Shown here: positions 1 through 18,197 of the stretch, in pieces
Position numbering within the stretch: the stretch's first letter is position 1
Layout: each line of letters opens with the position of its first letter
DNA from: Lepidurus packardi
Lineage: Eukaryota > Arthropoda > Branchiopoda > Notostraca > Triopsidae
Length of the DNA stretch: 64,000 nt
NCBI GenBank assembly: GCA_023053545.1
Contig: JAKZAN010000001.1
Span: 5,228,565-5,292,564 of the forward strand
Reading direction: 5' to 3'
Made by a program: the position numbers and the translations under genes
The notes under the pieces: generated by a model
What the model was told of the DNA's origin: nothing
What the model saw: only the letters and a program-made list of their open reading frames with translations
Database searches by the model: none

Positions 1-9
1 GCTACTTAG

Positions 10-6025
<6,016 letters not shown>

Positions 6026-7312
6026 GTTCAACTTGTAAGCAAATTGGGTCGTGCTAAATCGCTATTGTTACAGCCAAAGTTTTATTGTTTTGTTAACAAA
6101 TTATTAGCTGCTCTTTTTGCCTAGAATTTTTTTTCTATATTAAAAAATGAGATTTTTGTTCAGTGCCTTCCCTACTTTATTCTGCACCTTACGTAGTAAG
6201 TTGCTACCAAGTTTGATCATTCAACTTTAGTTAGTCTTCGCGTAGCACCTGATTTTGTCTCTGAACAGACGTCAGAAATGTATGATGTAATACCCTACTG
6301 CGGTGATACAGAGCTTTGTGCGTCAATTTTCAACGTCGTGGTATCTTGAGAAATTATTATAGGAATAATTGGACAGAAATGCAAGTGTTAATTGGGTAGA
6401 AATACTAACACGGATATTTAAGCCATAATCCAGAGATTTATGCAGGTTAAGCTGAATTTTCTTACAGCTTAAGGTCGATGAAGCGAAGCATGCAGTCAAA
6501 GAGAAATACTTTTACTTACCTAGTTTCTTGTGGAAGGATTTCAGTAAAGTAATTAGGAATGACTCAATGAGTTGGATGGACAAGATTCAGTGCTTTGTTA
6601 CTGGAATTTCACAACTTGAAGGAAGCAACTATCACTGTAACTCCTTGCAGTATTACAGTTGTCTCAAAACACGATTTTTACGCTGAAGTTTAATGTCCCC
6701 CAGCTTCTAATCCACGAATGCTCTCTAAATCCATCCAAAAAGACCGGGAACAATAAAGAGTATGAAACGTAAGAGTAGTGTCGGGATCAAAGTACACAAA
6801 TTCTTCCGAATGCTACGTTGGTACCATCAGTGTATAATAATAAGCTAAATAAGGAATTTGAAGGAAAATATACAAATACACTACTCTAAGAAATTAATCA
6901 TAACTATATAATAAACTCAATTAATTAAAATGTGATCTAAGATAACTGAAAGCAAAAGGAACTAAATTTACTTGGACAAGTACTTAACTAAATCAACGAG
7001 TAAGACTTCATAAATAAATGCCGGGTAGGGAAGGGCATTCTAGGCTAATGAGAACAAGAATTTGCAAGGAACCGTTTGTATTCACGAAGCTTTTCCAAAC
7101 AGGCTAAGTAACGACAGGCAGAAATGTGGGTTAGTTGGAAAAAAGCAGAGATACAAACCAATGTCAAACCATGCAGAAAGATCTGCAGTTGAAAGATTCT
7201 AGTATGGTAGTAATAATTACACAAGCGTGTCGATCACTTAGCCTGCAGTGCATCAATGAACAATGGTTACGCCAAGCCGTAAGCCCAAGTTGAAGCGCCA
7301 CAATTGCGCTCC
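6026..7312. other. Tail-to-tail 3' UTR interval between Unc-89 and OLA1
   Basis: AT-rich non-coding stretch shared by the 3' ends of two convergent genes. An ATTAAA at 6139-6144, 114 bp after the Unc-89 stop and followed by a T/G-rich run, is the nearest plausible plus-strand poly(A) signal. An AATAAA lies at 6752-6757. For OLA1 I see no canonical AATAAA close to its stop; a minus-strand ATTAAA lies at 6689-6694. No coding potential is visible. Confidence 0.5.
6139..6144 (+). terminator. Candidate poly(A) signal (ATTAAA) of Unc-89
   Basis: ATTAAA is the commonest variant of the AATAAA cleavage signal. It lies 114 bp after the proposed stop and is followed by a T/G-rich downstream element. 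Position and motif are seen; use is inferred. AATAAA at 6752-6757 is an alternative. Confidence 0.35.
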
Positions 7313-8935
7313 TCACTTCTTCTTGGGATCTTTTAAGCCAGCACCTGCATTAAACTTAAAAAATATGATGTCACCATCTTCCACCACGTAATTCCGGCCT
7401 TGCTGACGGTATTTGCCACTTGCCTGTTGAAAAAAATACACACTTTTAATACTTTTAAAGTCAACTAAAATCTTTTAGAGCTTACTTTACAAGCCGCATC
7501 ACTGCCTTCTGCTTTGAAATCTTCGAATTTCATGACATCAGCCATAATAAACCCTTTTTCGAAGTCCGTGTGGATCTTACCAGCTGCCTGAGGAGCTTTG
7601 GTTCCTTTCTAAAAAATTTCGAGAATTAAAAAAAACGCCTTAATGGAAGAATAGCCTTAAATAAATATACTTGAATGGTCCAAGCTTTAACTTCATCAGC
7701 CCCTGCCGTGAAGAAATATTGCAGCTGTAGAGCACGGTAGCCCAAAACGATGATCTTATCTAATGAACTAAATATAAAAAAGAAAAATTAACCTAAAAGA
7801 ACAAGAAAACAGTCACTCTTACAATTTTTTACCTGGTAAGTTTATTTTCCTCTAGGTATTTTTTCCTATCTTCCTCCTCCATGTCAGCAAGTTTATTCTC
7901 CAAAGCTCCACTAAAGGGGATCATTGTAGCCCCAGGATCGTTGGCGTCGATCCATTCCTTCAGTTTTAGCAAATGCTTGTTCTTCTTTCGGATGTAATCC
8001 TTTTCGGATAGATTGCACAGATAAATAACCGGCTTGGATGTAAGAAGGAGACACTTATTCAAGACTTCGATCTAACAACGAATAAAGAAAAATAGCCTTT
8101 AATCGTATGTAACTGACATCACCAAATTACTTACGTCGTAAGTGTTCCAGTCGCCAAATCGGATAAGTTTTTTGTCATCCACAAGCCAGTGTTTAACTTT
8201 CAACAAAATATCCTACACGAGATATAAATGTTTCAAGATCCTAGTAAACGTATGAAAGAACAATAAGGTTTTACATGCTCTTGTTTCATTTTCTTGTCAC
8301 TCCTTAAAAGACGTTCAACTTTATCAATCTGAGTGTTCAGGATCTCTTCATCTTTAAGTCGAAGTTCTTCGTTGATAATTTCAACGTCGCGAGCAGGATT
8401 AACGTCTCCTTCTACGTGAGTTACATCACCATCCTCAAAGCAACCTAAAGTATAGTGTTTATTAAGAGAAATTGGTTTTCTGTTTGGTGAATAAACCTAC
8501 GACACATATGGAAAAGAGTATCCACGCCTTTAATATGGGAAAGGAAGGCATTGCCCAAGCCTTGCCCTTCATGAGCTCCTTTTACTAGACCAGCAATGTC
8601 CACAATACTAAGAAAAGCAGGAACCTTGCTAAGTGGTTTATGGAAATCACACAGCCAATCAAATCGGGCATCAGGCACGGGCACTCTGCCTGTAAATAAA
8701 TAAACGTTCATAGCGTAAAGCCGATCCCTAGAAACAATATTTGGATGCGTTTACTTTCGTTGGGGTCGATGGTACAGAAAGGAAAGTTTTCCGCTGGAGC
8801 TTGGCTTTTGGTTAAGACATTAAAGAAGGTTGACTTGCCAACATTGGGCATACCGACAATGCCGACTTTCAGGTTAGTTCCGACACGTCCGATCAAAGGT
8901 TTGGCTTCTGGTTGAGCGTCTTTCTTGGGCGGCAT
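7313..8935 (-). CDS. Ola1: Obg-like ATPase 1 (OLA1/YchF family), complete
   Basis: Cytosolic P-loop NTPase of the TRAFAC class, YchF subfamily, which binds ribosomes and prefers ATP over GTP. Coding exons on the minus strand: 8935-8755, 8689-8501, 8444-8275, 8212-8135, 8071-7833, 7767-7671, 7608-7486 and 7423-7313. Together they give 1188 nt, or 395 residues plus stop, close to the 396 of human OLA1. The start is the ATG at 8935, giving MPPKKD as in vertebrate OLA1. G1 is GMPNVGKST (residues 28-36), G3 DIAG (91-94) and G4 NLSE (226-229). The Glu in place of the usual NKxD Asp is the family's hallmark for ATP use. A TGS domain fills about residues 290-388, and the tail ends in lysines. All junctions are GT-AG and in phase. 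A good acceptor just upstream of the ATG (exon from 8946) suggests a small 5' UTR intron. No disrupting changes were seen. Confidence 0.96.
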
Positions 8936-9412
8936 TTTTCAGAGGGCTGTATTATAAGAAAAGTAAATAAATTGGGGTGAACTTTGCTATGACTAGTTAC
9001 TTGTAAGTTTCCTTTTTAAAAGGAAAGTAGCAAACACGCGAGGTGGTACAAAATGTAAACAGCTCAAAGAGAGAGAAACAGGGTTGACATTTTATCTTAA
9101 TTTACGACTAATTTGTATTTAATTTTTACAAAATTGAAGACAGGTGTAAAAGCTTTTACTCTAAAATTATCAACTTTTTTAAATAATTGAAAAGACCGTA
9201 AACTATGAACTGGATATGGATCTTAATATCGAAATCAGAGAAGCTACTATATGACGCCTTTTCGGAGGATCGGACCTGCCAAAAGCTTACCCATCTAACC
9301 GCTAACCGTTCTGTGGTGTGCTGTGGGTATAAAGAGAGCAACTTCTGTCTGGGAACCTGAACTAATGAATAGTGAATTTAACTTACATTGATGTCCACAA
9401 AGTTACTGTCAT
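8936..9412. other. OLA1 5' UTR and upstream region
   Basis: Non-coding. A polypyrimidine-AG acceptor ends at 8947 on the minus strand, 12 bp before the ATG, with a GTAACT donor about 55 bp further upstream, so a short 5' UTR intron is plausible. No TATA box is convincingly placed. One arm of a 15 bp inverted repeat (TGACGCCTTTTCGGA) begins near 9252; its partner is near 10303. Confidence 0.4.
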
Positions 9413-9540
9413 GGTTAGGTTAGGTTCAGGTCGTTAGAAAACGACGTGTCAAAAACGACCTTGTATATAACGACCGGCTTTTGTAGTTCAGGGCGTGTCA
9501 AAACGACCTTCAGTGTTGTGATTGGTTAAGCTGTGACTAT
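9413..9540 (+). repeat. Dispersed repeat copy 1 (TTAGG plus AACGACC motif)
   Basis: The block starts with two TTAGG units, then carries repeated AACGACC words, then an AT stretch and GTTAAGCTGTG. A second, diverged copy lies at 10020-10190 in the same orientation. The two share a perfect stretch of about 32 bp over the TTGTATATAACGACCGGCTT region and the word GTTCAGGGCGTGTCAAAACG. This looks like a dispersed non-autonomous element or satellite fragment. No coding capacity is seen. Confidence 0.65.
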
Positions 9541-9973
9541 TGTTCCGTACCGTTCCGCATTCTTTAAATAACTTGTTTATTAAACTTGTCTTCAGAAGTA
9601 ACCTTACTTAAGCTTTTGCCTTTCGATCGTGAATGTTTTCGAATGTTTTAGGAATTATTTAATTGTTCTGACCTTTGTGCCTATTGCTTTGTCCTTCACT
9701 TTGTACCTGAGTAGTGTTATGTGTTCCTATATAAGGTGATGGAAAAATGAAGTCAGGGACTCTCTTCAAGCGTCTCTACTCAGATGGCTGTTTAAGCACT
9801 GTTCAGTTCGGTTACCAAATATTTATTTGGGTAAAAAAAACGAATAAAATGTGAAAATGTCGTAACGTGTTTCTAAATCAATTAAAACTAAAATTTTACG
9901 ATACTCGTTAAAACCCGTGGCCAAGTGTTACGTACAACTATAATATATTTAGTTTGTTTCAAAAAGAATTCTT

Positions 9974-10040
9974 GTTAGGTTAGGTTATGCTATGTTTGGT
10001 TAGGTTAGGTTCGGTTCGCTTAGGTTAAGTTAGGTTAGGT
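9974..10040 (+). repeat. Interstitial telomere-like (TTAGG)n, degenerate
   Basis: At least seven TTAGG units or one-base variants occur in 67 bp, leading straight into repeat copy 2. TTAGG is the ancestral arthropod telomere repeat. A further short run is at about 10217-10232. These support arthropod origin; whether they come from telomere repair or belong to a transposable element is open. Confidence 0.6.
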
Positions 10041-10190
10041 CAGATCAGGTGGTTCAGGTCTTCGCAAAACGACCGTGCACAGAAATGACCGTATCAAAAA
10101 CGACCTTGTATATAACGACCGGCTTCTGGAGTTCAGGGCGTGTCAAAACGACCTGAAATGCCGTGATATGTTTAAGCTGTGGCTGTAATT
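10020..10190 (+). repeat. Dispersed repeat copy 2 (AACGACC motif)
   Basis: Second copy of the block at 9413-9540. It has at least five ACGACC/ATGACC words and an insertion relative to copy 1 in its first third. The central segment is identical over about 32 bp, while the ends have diverged, so the duplication is not recent or the copies inserted independently. Confidence 0.65.
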
Positions 10191-10232
10191 GAGTTATTTT
10201 ACTACAAAATTAATATTTGTTAGGTTAGGTTA

Positions 10233-12916
10233 GGAGACTCGCTCCGAAAAGGTATCAAAAGGAGCACCTAAATGCCCGAAGTAGACAACTTGTGGATGTC
10301 ATCCGAAAAGGCGTCAAGAAGCGCATCCTAATCCTAATACTCCTGCAAATTCTAAGCTTCATATTCGCTTTCTTTACCAGGAGGTTGCACCACATGCTGG
10401 GAGATATCCTCCAAATAGGCGTCACTTAGCCTCTTGTTCAAAATCAGTGTTCGCAGGTATGTATTCGTCATAGAGTATTCGTCATTTTCTTCCATTAAAT
10501 TTTACGGACACTAGGCGTCACTAGATCTGTAAATAGTGGCGTGAATTTATGGATGCAATTATCAATAATAATGTCAGCTGTACATCGTATTATATTATTT
10601 TGTTTTTAAATTCTTATGTATTAATTAATAGTTACAAATTTAATAAAATACAAAAAAAAAATCCTGGAAGATGAGCGGCCGAATTAAAATGTTTCATCCG
10701 GTGGCATGGGGGTGTGTGGAGGTTACCTTCAATGACAACAGCAAAGACTTGACCTTGTCATCCAGCCTTTGCGCTTTCGTAATGTAACGGCCGCATGCCC
10801 AACCTTTGACAACAAGGCGTAGCGTGACATGTGTTTTATTTGTGCTTTTAAATTTAGTACTATACGCCAGGAAATGGTTTGTCAGATTCATAAATTCATA
10901 TATTAGTAATTATATATACAATGTGGAGTTTACTGAAGGATATTTCACTAACCCAATCTTCTTAATTTTTACAGCTTCTGCGGTTCATAATTTTCTGTAG
11001 ATTGGCAAGGTGGTCGGTTGCCGGCAGCCACCGTGACAAACGGGACTACACCAACCCCCAGAGGTTTAGTATCACAAATCTTCTACAGCTAATTCGTTTT
11101 ACTTGCGCTGTTTTCGTAAGGAGGGTTAGGATCACTTTGCTTGTCCTTTGCCCTTATATTAGGGCTTACCCTTTGATGACTACGCCTCCTAAAAAAGTTT
11201 ACTTTAATCTTTGGTTTTAATTATTTATAATTAGACTCTTTAACACTAAACATATTTCGGATCGTTATATTTCTGATCATATATGGGTTAAGTTTAGGAT
11301 TGTAAACAGATTCAGGTTCATTGATTGAACAGGTTTATCGTTCAAGACTCAGCTCATTATAGTCGTAGAGCAATAAAGTAACCAATGTTTTATTAAAACA
11401 TTATGGTCATTATGGTCCTTATTGGCTCAGCTCATTGTGGTCGTAGAGCAATGGAATAACCAAAGTTTTCTTAAAAACTGATTATAGTTAATTTTTTAGC
11501 TTAAACAAGCTCTGTTTATCGCCACACTTGCTGTGCCTTATCATTTGGTAGGAGATTGAAGATAGTTACATCCCTTTCGTTCTTGTTACGAAGACTAGTT
11601 TTACCAGATTTATTATTTACTTTAAAACCAACTCGTAAGAAGCTGGACTGAAAACCTTTTTGCCTGTTTTCAACCCGCTCAAGCAGGCTATACTCCGTTG
11701 ACTGGGCGTAACCCATGTCTTCCACAACCCGTGTGTATGCAGCTTTGCTGAATCCGCCGTGTCAGCGCTGCCGGTGATTCCGCACCGCAGAAACTTAATA
11801 TGTTTAGACTGGCTCTAATTACACGAAAACGCACATTAACCATGTACCCGCTTACAAAATGTGCAAGTAAGCAAAATTTTGATTTCTGTTTATTAATAGT
11901 TTTTCTTTAAATTACCCCATTTCCCTATAGGTGGCTGAATTCATTTTCCTACCTTAACCTATTTATTTGTGCAACTTAGAAGGAGGTTATTAAGAGATAA
12001 ATGTCGTAGTAGGCACGGAAAGGAAGGCAATTGAAAACGCGGTTTTCTTTGAGCTTTTGTACAATTCTTGACTTTTGTGACGAGCGCAATTACGGAACTA
12101 AAGAACGGACTATTGTTCAGAAATCCTTTGATTTTATTCAACTTGTCCAGCCTGGGTTAATCTCATAAAAGCTACAATAGTTACAGCATAGTTACGTTAA
12201 CAATGCCAACAGCTTCCTGTTCTTTTGACAACATAATGTGACCCATTCTTTCTGTTTTACTTTGGCGGAACCCGACGTTTTTTTTCAGTTTCGCCACCCA
12301 CAAGATGTTTGAAAAGAAGAGACCACGCTTGGGTCCTTTGTATCTGGGAAGTGAAGTTTACTACGTTCTTTTTCGCTGGCTTTTTTTAAGCCTGGTGTTG
12401 TGCGAAAGTTGTTTATCAAGATTCAGTTAGGTTCAAAGTTCCGCTTAAACGGTGGGAAAAAGGTAAAGTGTAAGCCACTAATGTGTGGCTAGCCGCGCCT
12501 ACAATTGGGAATCACTGCCTTGAGACTAATTATTGTGGCAAGGTGTTGTTGTGATGGCTCTGGCGCCAAGTACTTCATCCGTCAGACAATTTGCGCATAG
12601 CGTAACATTAACTTTACACCCAGAGATTGACAACCTCTCCACAATGCGATAAAGGATTCTTCACAGACTTGGAATTTTGAGTGAGGTACAATTACTATAG
12701 ATTCACTATTACGTGATCGTACAAACTTACCTGCCGATAGATGTCTGTAACTTGCTGTTTTATTGACCACACCTGATTGGATTTCAAATAATACTTATAG
12801 TCTTGTAATAATTGTGTCGTTACGATCTCGTAGTGGTAACAATACAACTTAGACTGTCCTTAGTAATACCGTAAACTTTAATTACTAAAAAATCTACGAA
12901 CATTGCATTTAGGTTG
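10233..12916. other. Non-coding interval, no gene supported
   Basis: AT-rich sequence with only short stop-bounded reading frames and no recognisable protein signature. It contains two CCGAAAAGG words (10236 and 10304) of the 9.2-10.3 kb repeat complex and the 78 bp duplication at 11348-11477. Otherwise nothing was recognised. Confidence 0.5.
11348..11477 (+). repeat. Tandem duplication, 78 bp period, about 1.7 copies
   Basis: CTCAGCTCATTATAGTCGTA at 11348 recurs, with a few substitutions, as CTCAGCTCATTGTGGTCGTA at 11426. Similarity continues for about 52 bp through the AGAGCAAT and TAACCAA words. A small CATTATGGT duplication sits between the copies. Confidence 0.75.
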
Positions 12917-12918
12917 TA

Positions 12919-13062
12919 ATTTTAAAAAACTTTATTGAAATTTCAAAACCTTTTGTTGGATTTTTAAAATACTTTATTGAAATTTCAAAACCTTTTATTG
13001 GATTTTTAAAAAATGCATCGAAATTTTAAATTTTTTATGGAAACTTTAAAACTTTATGCTGG
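12919..13062 (+). repeat. AT-rich minisatellite, about 42 bp period, 3.5 copies
   Basis: Units start near 12919, 12960, 13002 and 13041. The first two are nearly identical (both contain CTTTATTGAAATTTCAAAAC). The third and the partial fourth are diverged, indicating decay from one end. Confidence 0.75.
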
Positions 13063-16000
13063 CATTTTGGAGCTAAAATATTTGCCAGCGTTTACTTGTA
13101 AACATTACGGCAAAAAAAGCCTTGAGCAGCGATGATCGTCATATGCTCCTTAGTTATTGCATTTCTGCAGCACCAATGTGCTATATTTTGTGCTATATTT
13201 TCAAGAAGAAAAGGCAAGGATTCCTAGATTTTTCACGCCTTTCATCACTTTCTGTGTGAATAGATGGCATTGTAAGGGTTTCATGAAAGCATAGTGGGCG
13301 TGTCTTTGACAAAGCCTTCTCCGATATCATTCTGCTCTACAGTCAAATCAGTCACTTGTATGGTTCTAAACATCTGCCCACTGTCATTAAATAACTTGTT
13401 TAGCATCGCAAATGCTTAACAATCTAGAGTCATAATTGACTGGTTCCAAATAGAAAATAGAAGTTTGTAGAAATTTAAATTATGCGATGCAGGGTTTGCA
13501 TAAGTTGAATTTCTATATACTTCGATATTCACAATAATCTCGGGTTCTTTTTTCCACATATTTGTTTCATGAAGAAATAAAAAAGCGATTATACGAGACT
13601 TGCTTAGGAATTAATGCCAGACTCAAACGCTTTAAAATGACAAAGAGGATTTCAGAAACGTGACTCGACTTCCTTAACTGTCTCATTAAGAGTCTCCCTC
13701 TTTAAGAGCAAACTAGTGTGTTGATGAGCCGACAAAAAGCGAAGATGATGAGGTATTTTGTTTTGGGGAAAACTAAGAGTGTTGAAAGAGCAATACGCCA
13801 ACTTCACGAGGGGGACACATAACAAGGCAGGTTTATTTATGCATAGATATATGTGCTTGCTCCGGCTTGTCCAAGCGTGGTACAGAACACGAAATGGATT
13901 CCCAAGTGTTAAAGGCGCGCGTGTCCAACGTATGTGCGCAATTCTTTTTTTCATTTTTCTGGTTTACTTTGGGGACAGGCATGTTGTGTGGGCGTGGTTG
14001 AAAAAGGGGCTGACTGGATGGAGTTGAGCACAGAACATACTTATCGTTGAAGATCAAGTCCCTTGCTGCTTTGAGTTCTCGACTCTTTGCTCAGTTCTTT
14101 TGTACATTACTTCACTTGGCAAGGGGTTTCAAGCGCGTTTCTCTTGTGAAAAGCTTCAGGGTTCTCTTTCCACATATTTATGCCATACGTGCAAGCTTCC
14201 CAATGCCTATGAGATGGATAAAGAAGAAGGCGCCGACAGACACGTTCTCTGGTGATGTATGAGTTTCCAAGGTGGCGGGCGGAAAACCACGCCTACTGTC
14301 TCCCCGCCCACTCCTAACGTGTCACATGGACGCCGGCTGCGTTTGTGTTTTCTGTCCAAAGTTTTATTTCGTTTTGCAAGGGAACATTTTAAAGATTTCC
14401 TAATTCCTCTTTATAGAGCTAAAGCTGTAGCGAGATCGGAAGCTTCGAAAACTCGAAAACCCTAGTGTCCTATTCTATGTCTGTGCTATGTCTGTTCGAG
14501 TTATTCCTTCGGAATGTACCACTCAACCAATCCAAACTACAGGACTTGAGATTCCTTCAAGAATTGAAGGAAGCTTTTTGCATTAAATAAATAATTGGCA
14601 ACTTCTATTTTCGGAAAATTCGCAGACTTCTTTTTCTATTTTGTTTCCTTTTTATTTATTTTTATGGCCTGCTATCGTTTTTTATTATTACAAATTTTTA
14701 TGTTTGAAACTTATCATTTAATATGGATGCATTTTTATTGTTAAGGATTTCTTTGAATTACTTTTTGAAAATTTTCATCGCAATTTGTGAAGATTGTGAT
14801 ATATTTTTAGCATATTAGGTCCACGAAGAGAGTAGTGCGAGGCAGTGCTTTGACCCGATTGATACTGCGTAACGACCTCCGACCTGACCCCAGATTAGGG
14901 TAACATCAATAGCCCCCATGAGGGTACAGACCACCCGCGCGTTTGATGGGAGCCGTTTGGAAGCTCCCCAGGGCAAGATATCTTAACTCGATAAAAGGGG
15001 ACCATGCACATCTTTTGGCTTTAGAATGACCACCGTGATCCTCTGAGGGTTTAGACTTAGGTTCGAATTCGAACGTCATCCGTCGTTGCAACCAGGTCAA
15101 TTTGTCACCCTTCTACTACTACACTATTACTCCCGTGAGTTGTCTCTTCAAGGAAACCGTTAGAATCCTTACGTACAGCGGCGTATTCGGGAGGGTTAGA
15201 GGGTTAACGTATATATGTCCCTCAATGCAGGTTTTGGGTGGAGCACAAGGAAGAGCAATGGAGCAGAAGGGGGTTAAATGTTAAGGCTCCCATGATGCGG
15301 CACATTATCAGCGAGGTTCAGAGGATATATAACCCACACAATGCAATGACTTGGGGATGCGCTGGTTGACACTAACTTCATTGGAGGGGTTTAATGTTAT
15401 GGGAACGGCCATGAAGAAAAGGAGTTATATATACGCATATAGTGAACCCAATGGAGCCCGAAAAGGGAAATAATAAAAAAAAGAAGCTGCTGGAAGAGAG
15501 GGGGAGAAGGAGTTTGTGCTGCTGATGTTGTGTGGCTGCATAATCAAATGGTTGACTTGATGCCAGACCAGAGAGATTTTATTGCCCCATCAGCACCCCT
15601 TTAAGCGCCACAAATTTTTGTGTATTGTAAACGCAGTTAGATATTGTTTTTCTTTTTAGTTTTTTTCTATTTATGTATTTATCTATAATTGTTTTGGTTG
15701 TTTCTTTTTTCCAAACTGTTTACATCCCGGCCCTGGCCACAACTTTTCCTTGTATTCTTTGAGGAAAATTGGGTTCTAGCATTGCAGAGGTGCTCAATGT
15801 GACTAAGAAACGTGCTAGGTACTTTTTAACAAGTATTGCGTGTATCCCAGCAATTTCAGAATTCGCATCTGGAACTCAAAACTAATGAGTTTCTATCAAC
15901 AGCATGGCGTATTCAGTTTACTTTTTTTTTAAAAAGAAAAAAAGTCATGGAAGTCAATTATGCTATGCGGAAAAACATGTGTACTTCTACGTGATTGCAA

Positions 16001-18197
16001 AACATACATGTAATTCGAAATAATCTACTGTTGTATCTTGTACCTGCACATTACGAGCACCGAAAAATCGGATGGGAGTTTTGAATAATGGAGACATTCC
16101 AGATTTAAGTGAGCAATTTTATTTAAAAAGAGAACAATTGTTAAGTTCCTAATTTTTTCCCATTGCAACTCCCTTTATACCTTATTTTATTTTTTTAAAA
16201 GCGATTGAACTTATCCATTTTTTTCTTAATTCGGCTTGTAGGCTTAAGCTTGTTACCGTCGATTATTTCTTCGTAAAAGGGAAGGGTAGGAAGATGGGTA
16301 TAAAAAACAACAATAATTTTATTATCAATATTAATCTATAATATTAATATCCATAGTAAGTGATTATAATTAGTTTGCATTTTTCTATATATGTAATGCA
16401 TATCTATCTATCTATAGATAGCTCGAGAGAAAGAGTGAGGGAGAAAAAGAGAGAGAGAGGGGGGGAGAAATGCTAGATTTGCGTAATGTTAGCATCCATA
16501 ATTAAATAGTTATTTCGAACATTATTTAAGATTTGTTGCGGTTTTTTCCGGATCTACGAAAAGATAAAAGCTGGAAGAAAATCTTTCGATATTGCTAGCA
16601 TCTGGGAGCAAAAAAAGGTCCTTGATTCATTCTTATATATGACCCCCGCCCCCAAGTTAGGAAGCGAGGTTTTTGCAGTTTGCAAAGGAAGAAATTGTGG
16701 AAAAGCCGAAAGAGGAAGAAGAATAAAAAGTCTAGCTAGTCCACCAAAGTTCCGATCAAAGACTGTTGTTATGTGTAGCATTGTTGCACCCAAGGGAAAC
16801 GAGTGTATATCTGCGCGGGCTTTTCCCCATTTGGCTGCAGAGTGTAACTCCCACTTCCTGCAAACCGTATTTATTATACCTTATAGAAGGTTATGTTAAC
16901 CCCCAAGAAAATCGCCTTTTTTGCTCTCTTACCTTTTTCCCATGTTTCGGAATTGTGTAAGTATCTCTAGCTCGAATCGATAGCTAATTTGAAAGGTTTG
17001 AACTCTTTCTTCAATTCAATAGACGTCGCTCTCTGACATCCGGATGATATTGTGTTACTAAGAAAATGGGAGTAACCGTTTCTTTGGGGAGATGGTGTCC
17101 CACGTGTGGAAGATTCCGAAAATTCTTTGTTGAGCAGAGATAAAAGAACGATTCTGTGGATAAATTGAGAGTTTGGGGGTCGTGAGGGGACGAACGAGGG
17201 GCTGAACAGGGTGGTGGCAGACGAAAGTGAAAAGGTTTTTCTCTTTTTGGGTCCCAAAGTCTTTCGATTCCTTGACGTATGTTGTCGATCATGTTATAAA
17301 AGCTTTTGCTTAGCGTCACCCCTTTCTGTCTTTTCTCTCCCTCTTCCTCTGCGCGATTCTATTGCTAGGAAAATTGCAGGTCTGAAAGGGTGAAAATAAA
17401 CCTAAAAAATAATAATAAAGACCCCGGTAGTTAGTCCCCTGCTGAGATCATTGGCCCAACATGTCAGTTATTTCATCGAGGTTACCCCCTGGGGCTCCTT
17501 TTGAATGTGATGCGTGTGAAATGTGACGAATTTTCCATGAACTGTTTACCGAGTCCCTGCTGCGAACTGGAAAAGTTACATGATTTGCGATAGATATTCA
17601 CATTTCCCTCCGCAAAGCTGATTTTTCTAAACTTACGTAACCAACACGTTTTTTGTATTTTCACACAACTTTTTTACATTGTTTGATCAAATTATTTGTA
17701 AGTTAATTGTATTTGCAGTTGTCAATTTCTCTTTAAAGTTATGTCTTGGGTTCATTGTAAGTGCTGTTTAAATTAGGAGTTATGAATTATATTTTGAAAG
17801 TTTGGAATTCGATCCAAGATAGTTTCGGGTTATTAGGAACAAAGTATGACGTTTATCTTCACGATTATCTTCATGGCTTCGAAACCTTCGTAGGAGAAAT
17901 TCAAGAGTTAAAATATCAAAGAAAGATGTGGCTATTTTCATATAAATTCTTTTAACATTGACAGTATGAAGATTATGAACTGAAAGTACTGTGTGAGTTA
18001 TCCTGAAAAGTTAGCTAACTAGTTTGTAGTTCCTGGTTTGTGTATATAGTCAAGATGAAATTTTACTTCAAGGCTTCTTATTATAAGATTGAATCTAACT
18101 ATGACTGGAACTTTACCATGTTTCCTTTCCTTATTAATATATCCTTAGATTGCTTCTCACTCTATCTTTCAAAAGTAAATATCTTCCTGTTCTAGCT
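13063..18197. other. Non-coding interval, no gene supported
   Basis: No reading frame resembles a known protein; the longest are about 100 codons with low-complexity or unrecognised content. It includes a GC-richer island at about 14815-15100, a short (ATCT)n/(GA)n/G-run microsatellite cluster at about 16398-16468, and scattered homopolymer runs. Confidence 0.5.
16398..16468 (+). repeat. Compound microsatellite (ATCT)n-(GA)n-Gn
   Basis: ATCTATCTATCT is followed by a self-complementary CTATAGATAG, then a GA-rich purine stretch ending in seven G. Plain simple-sequence DNA. Confidence 0.8.

Noticed and set aside
9974-10040. True chromosome end
   Set aside because: TTAGG units are few, degenerate and flanked by unique sequence on both sides, so this is interstitial.
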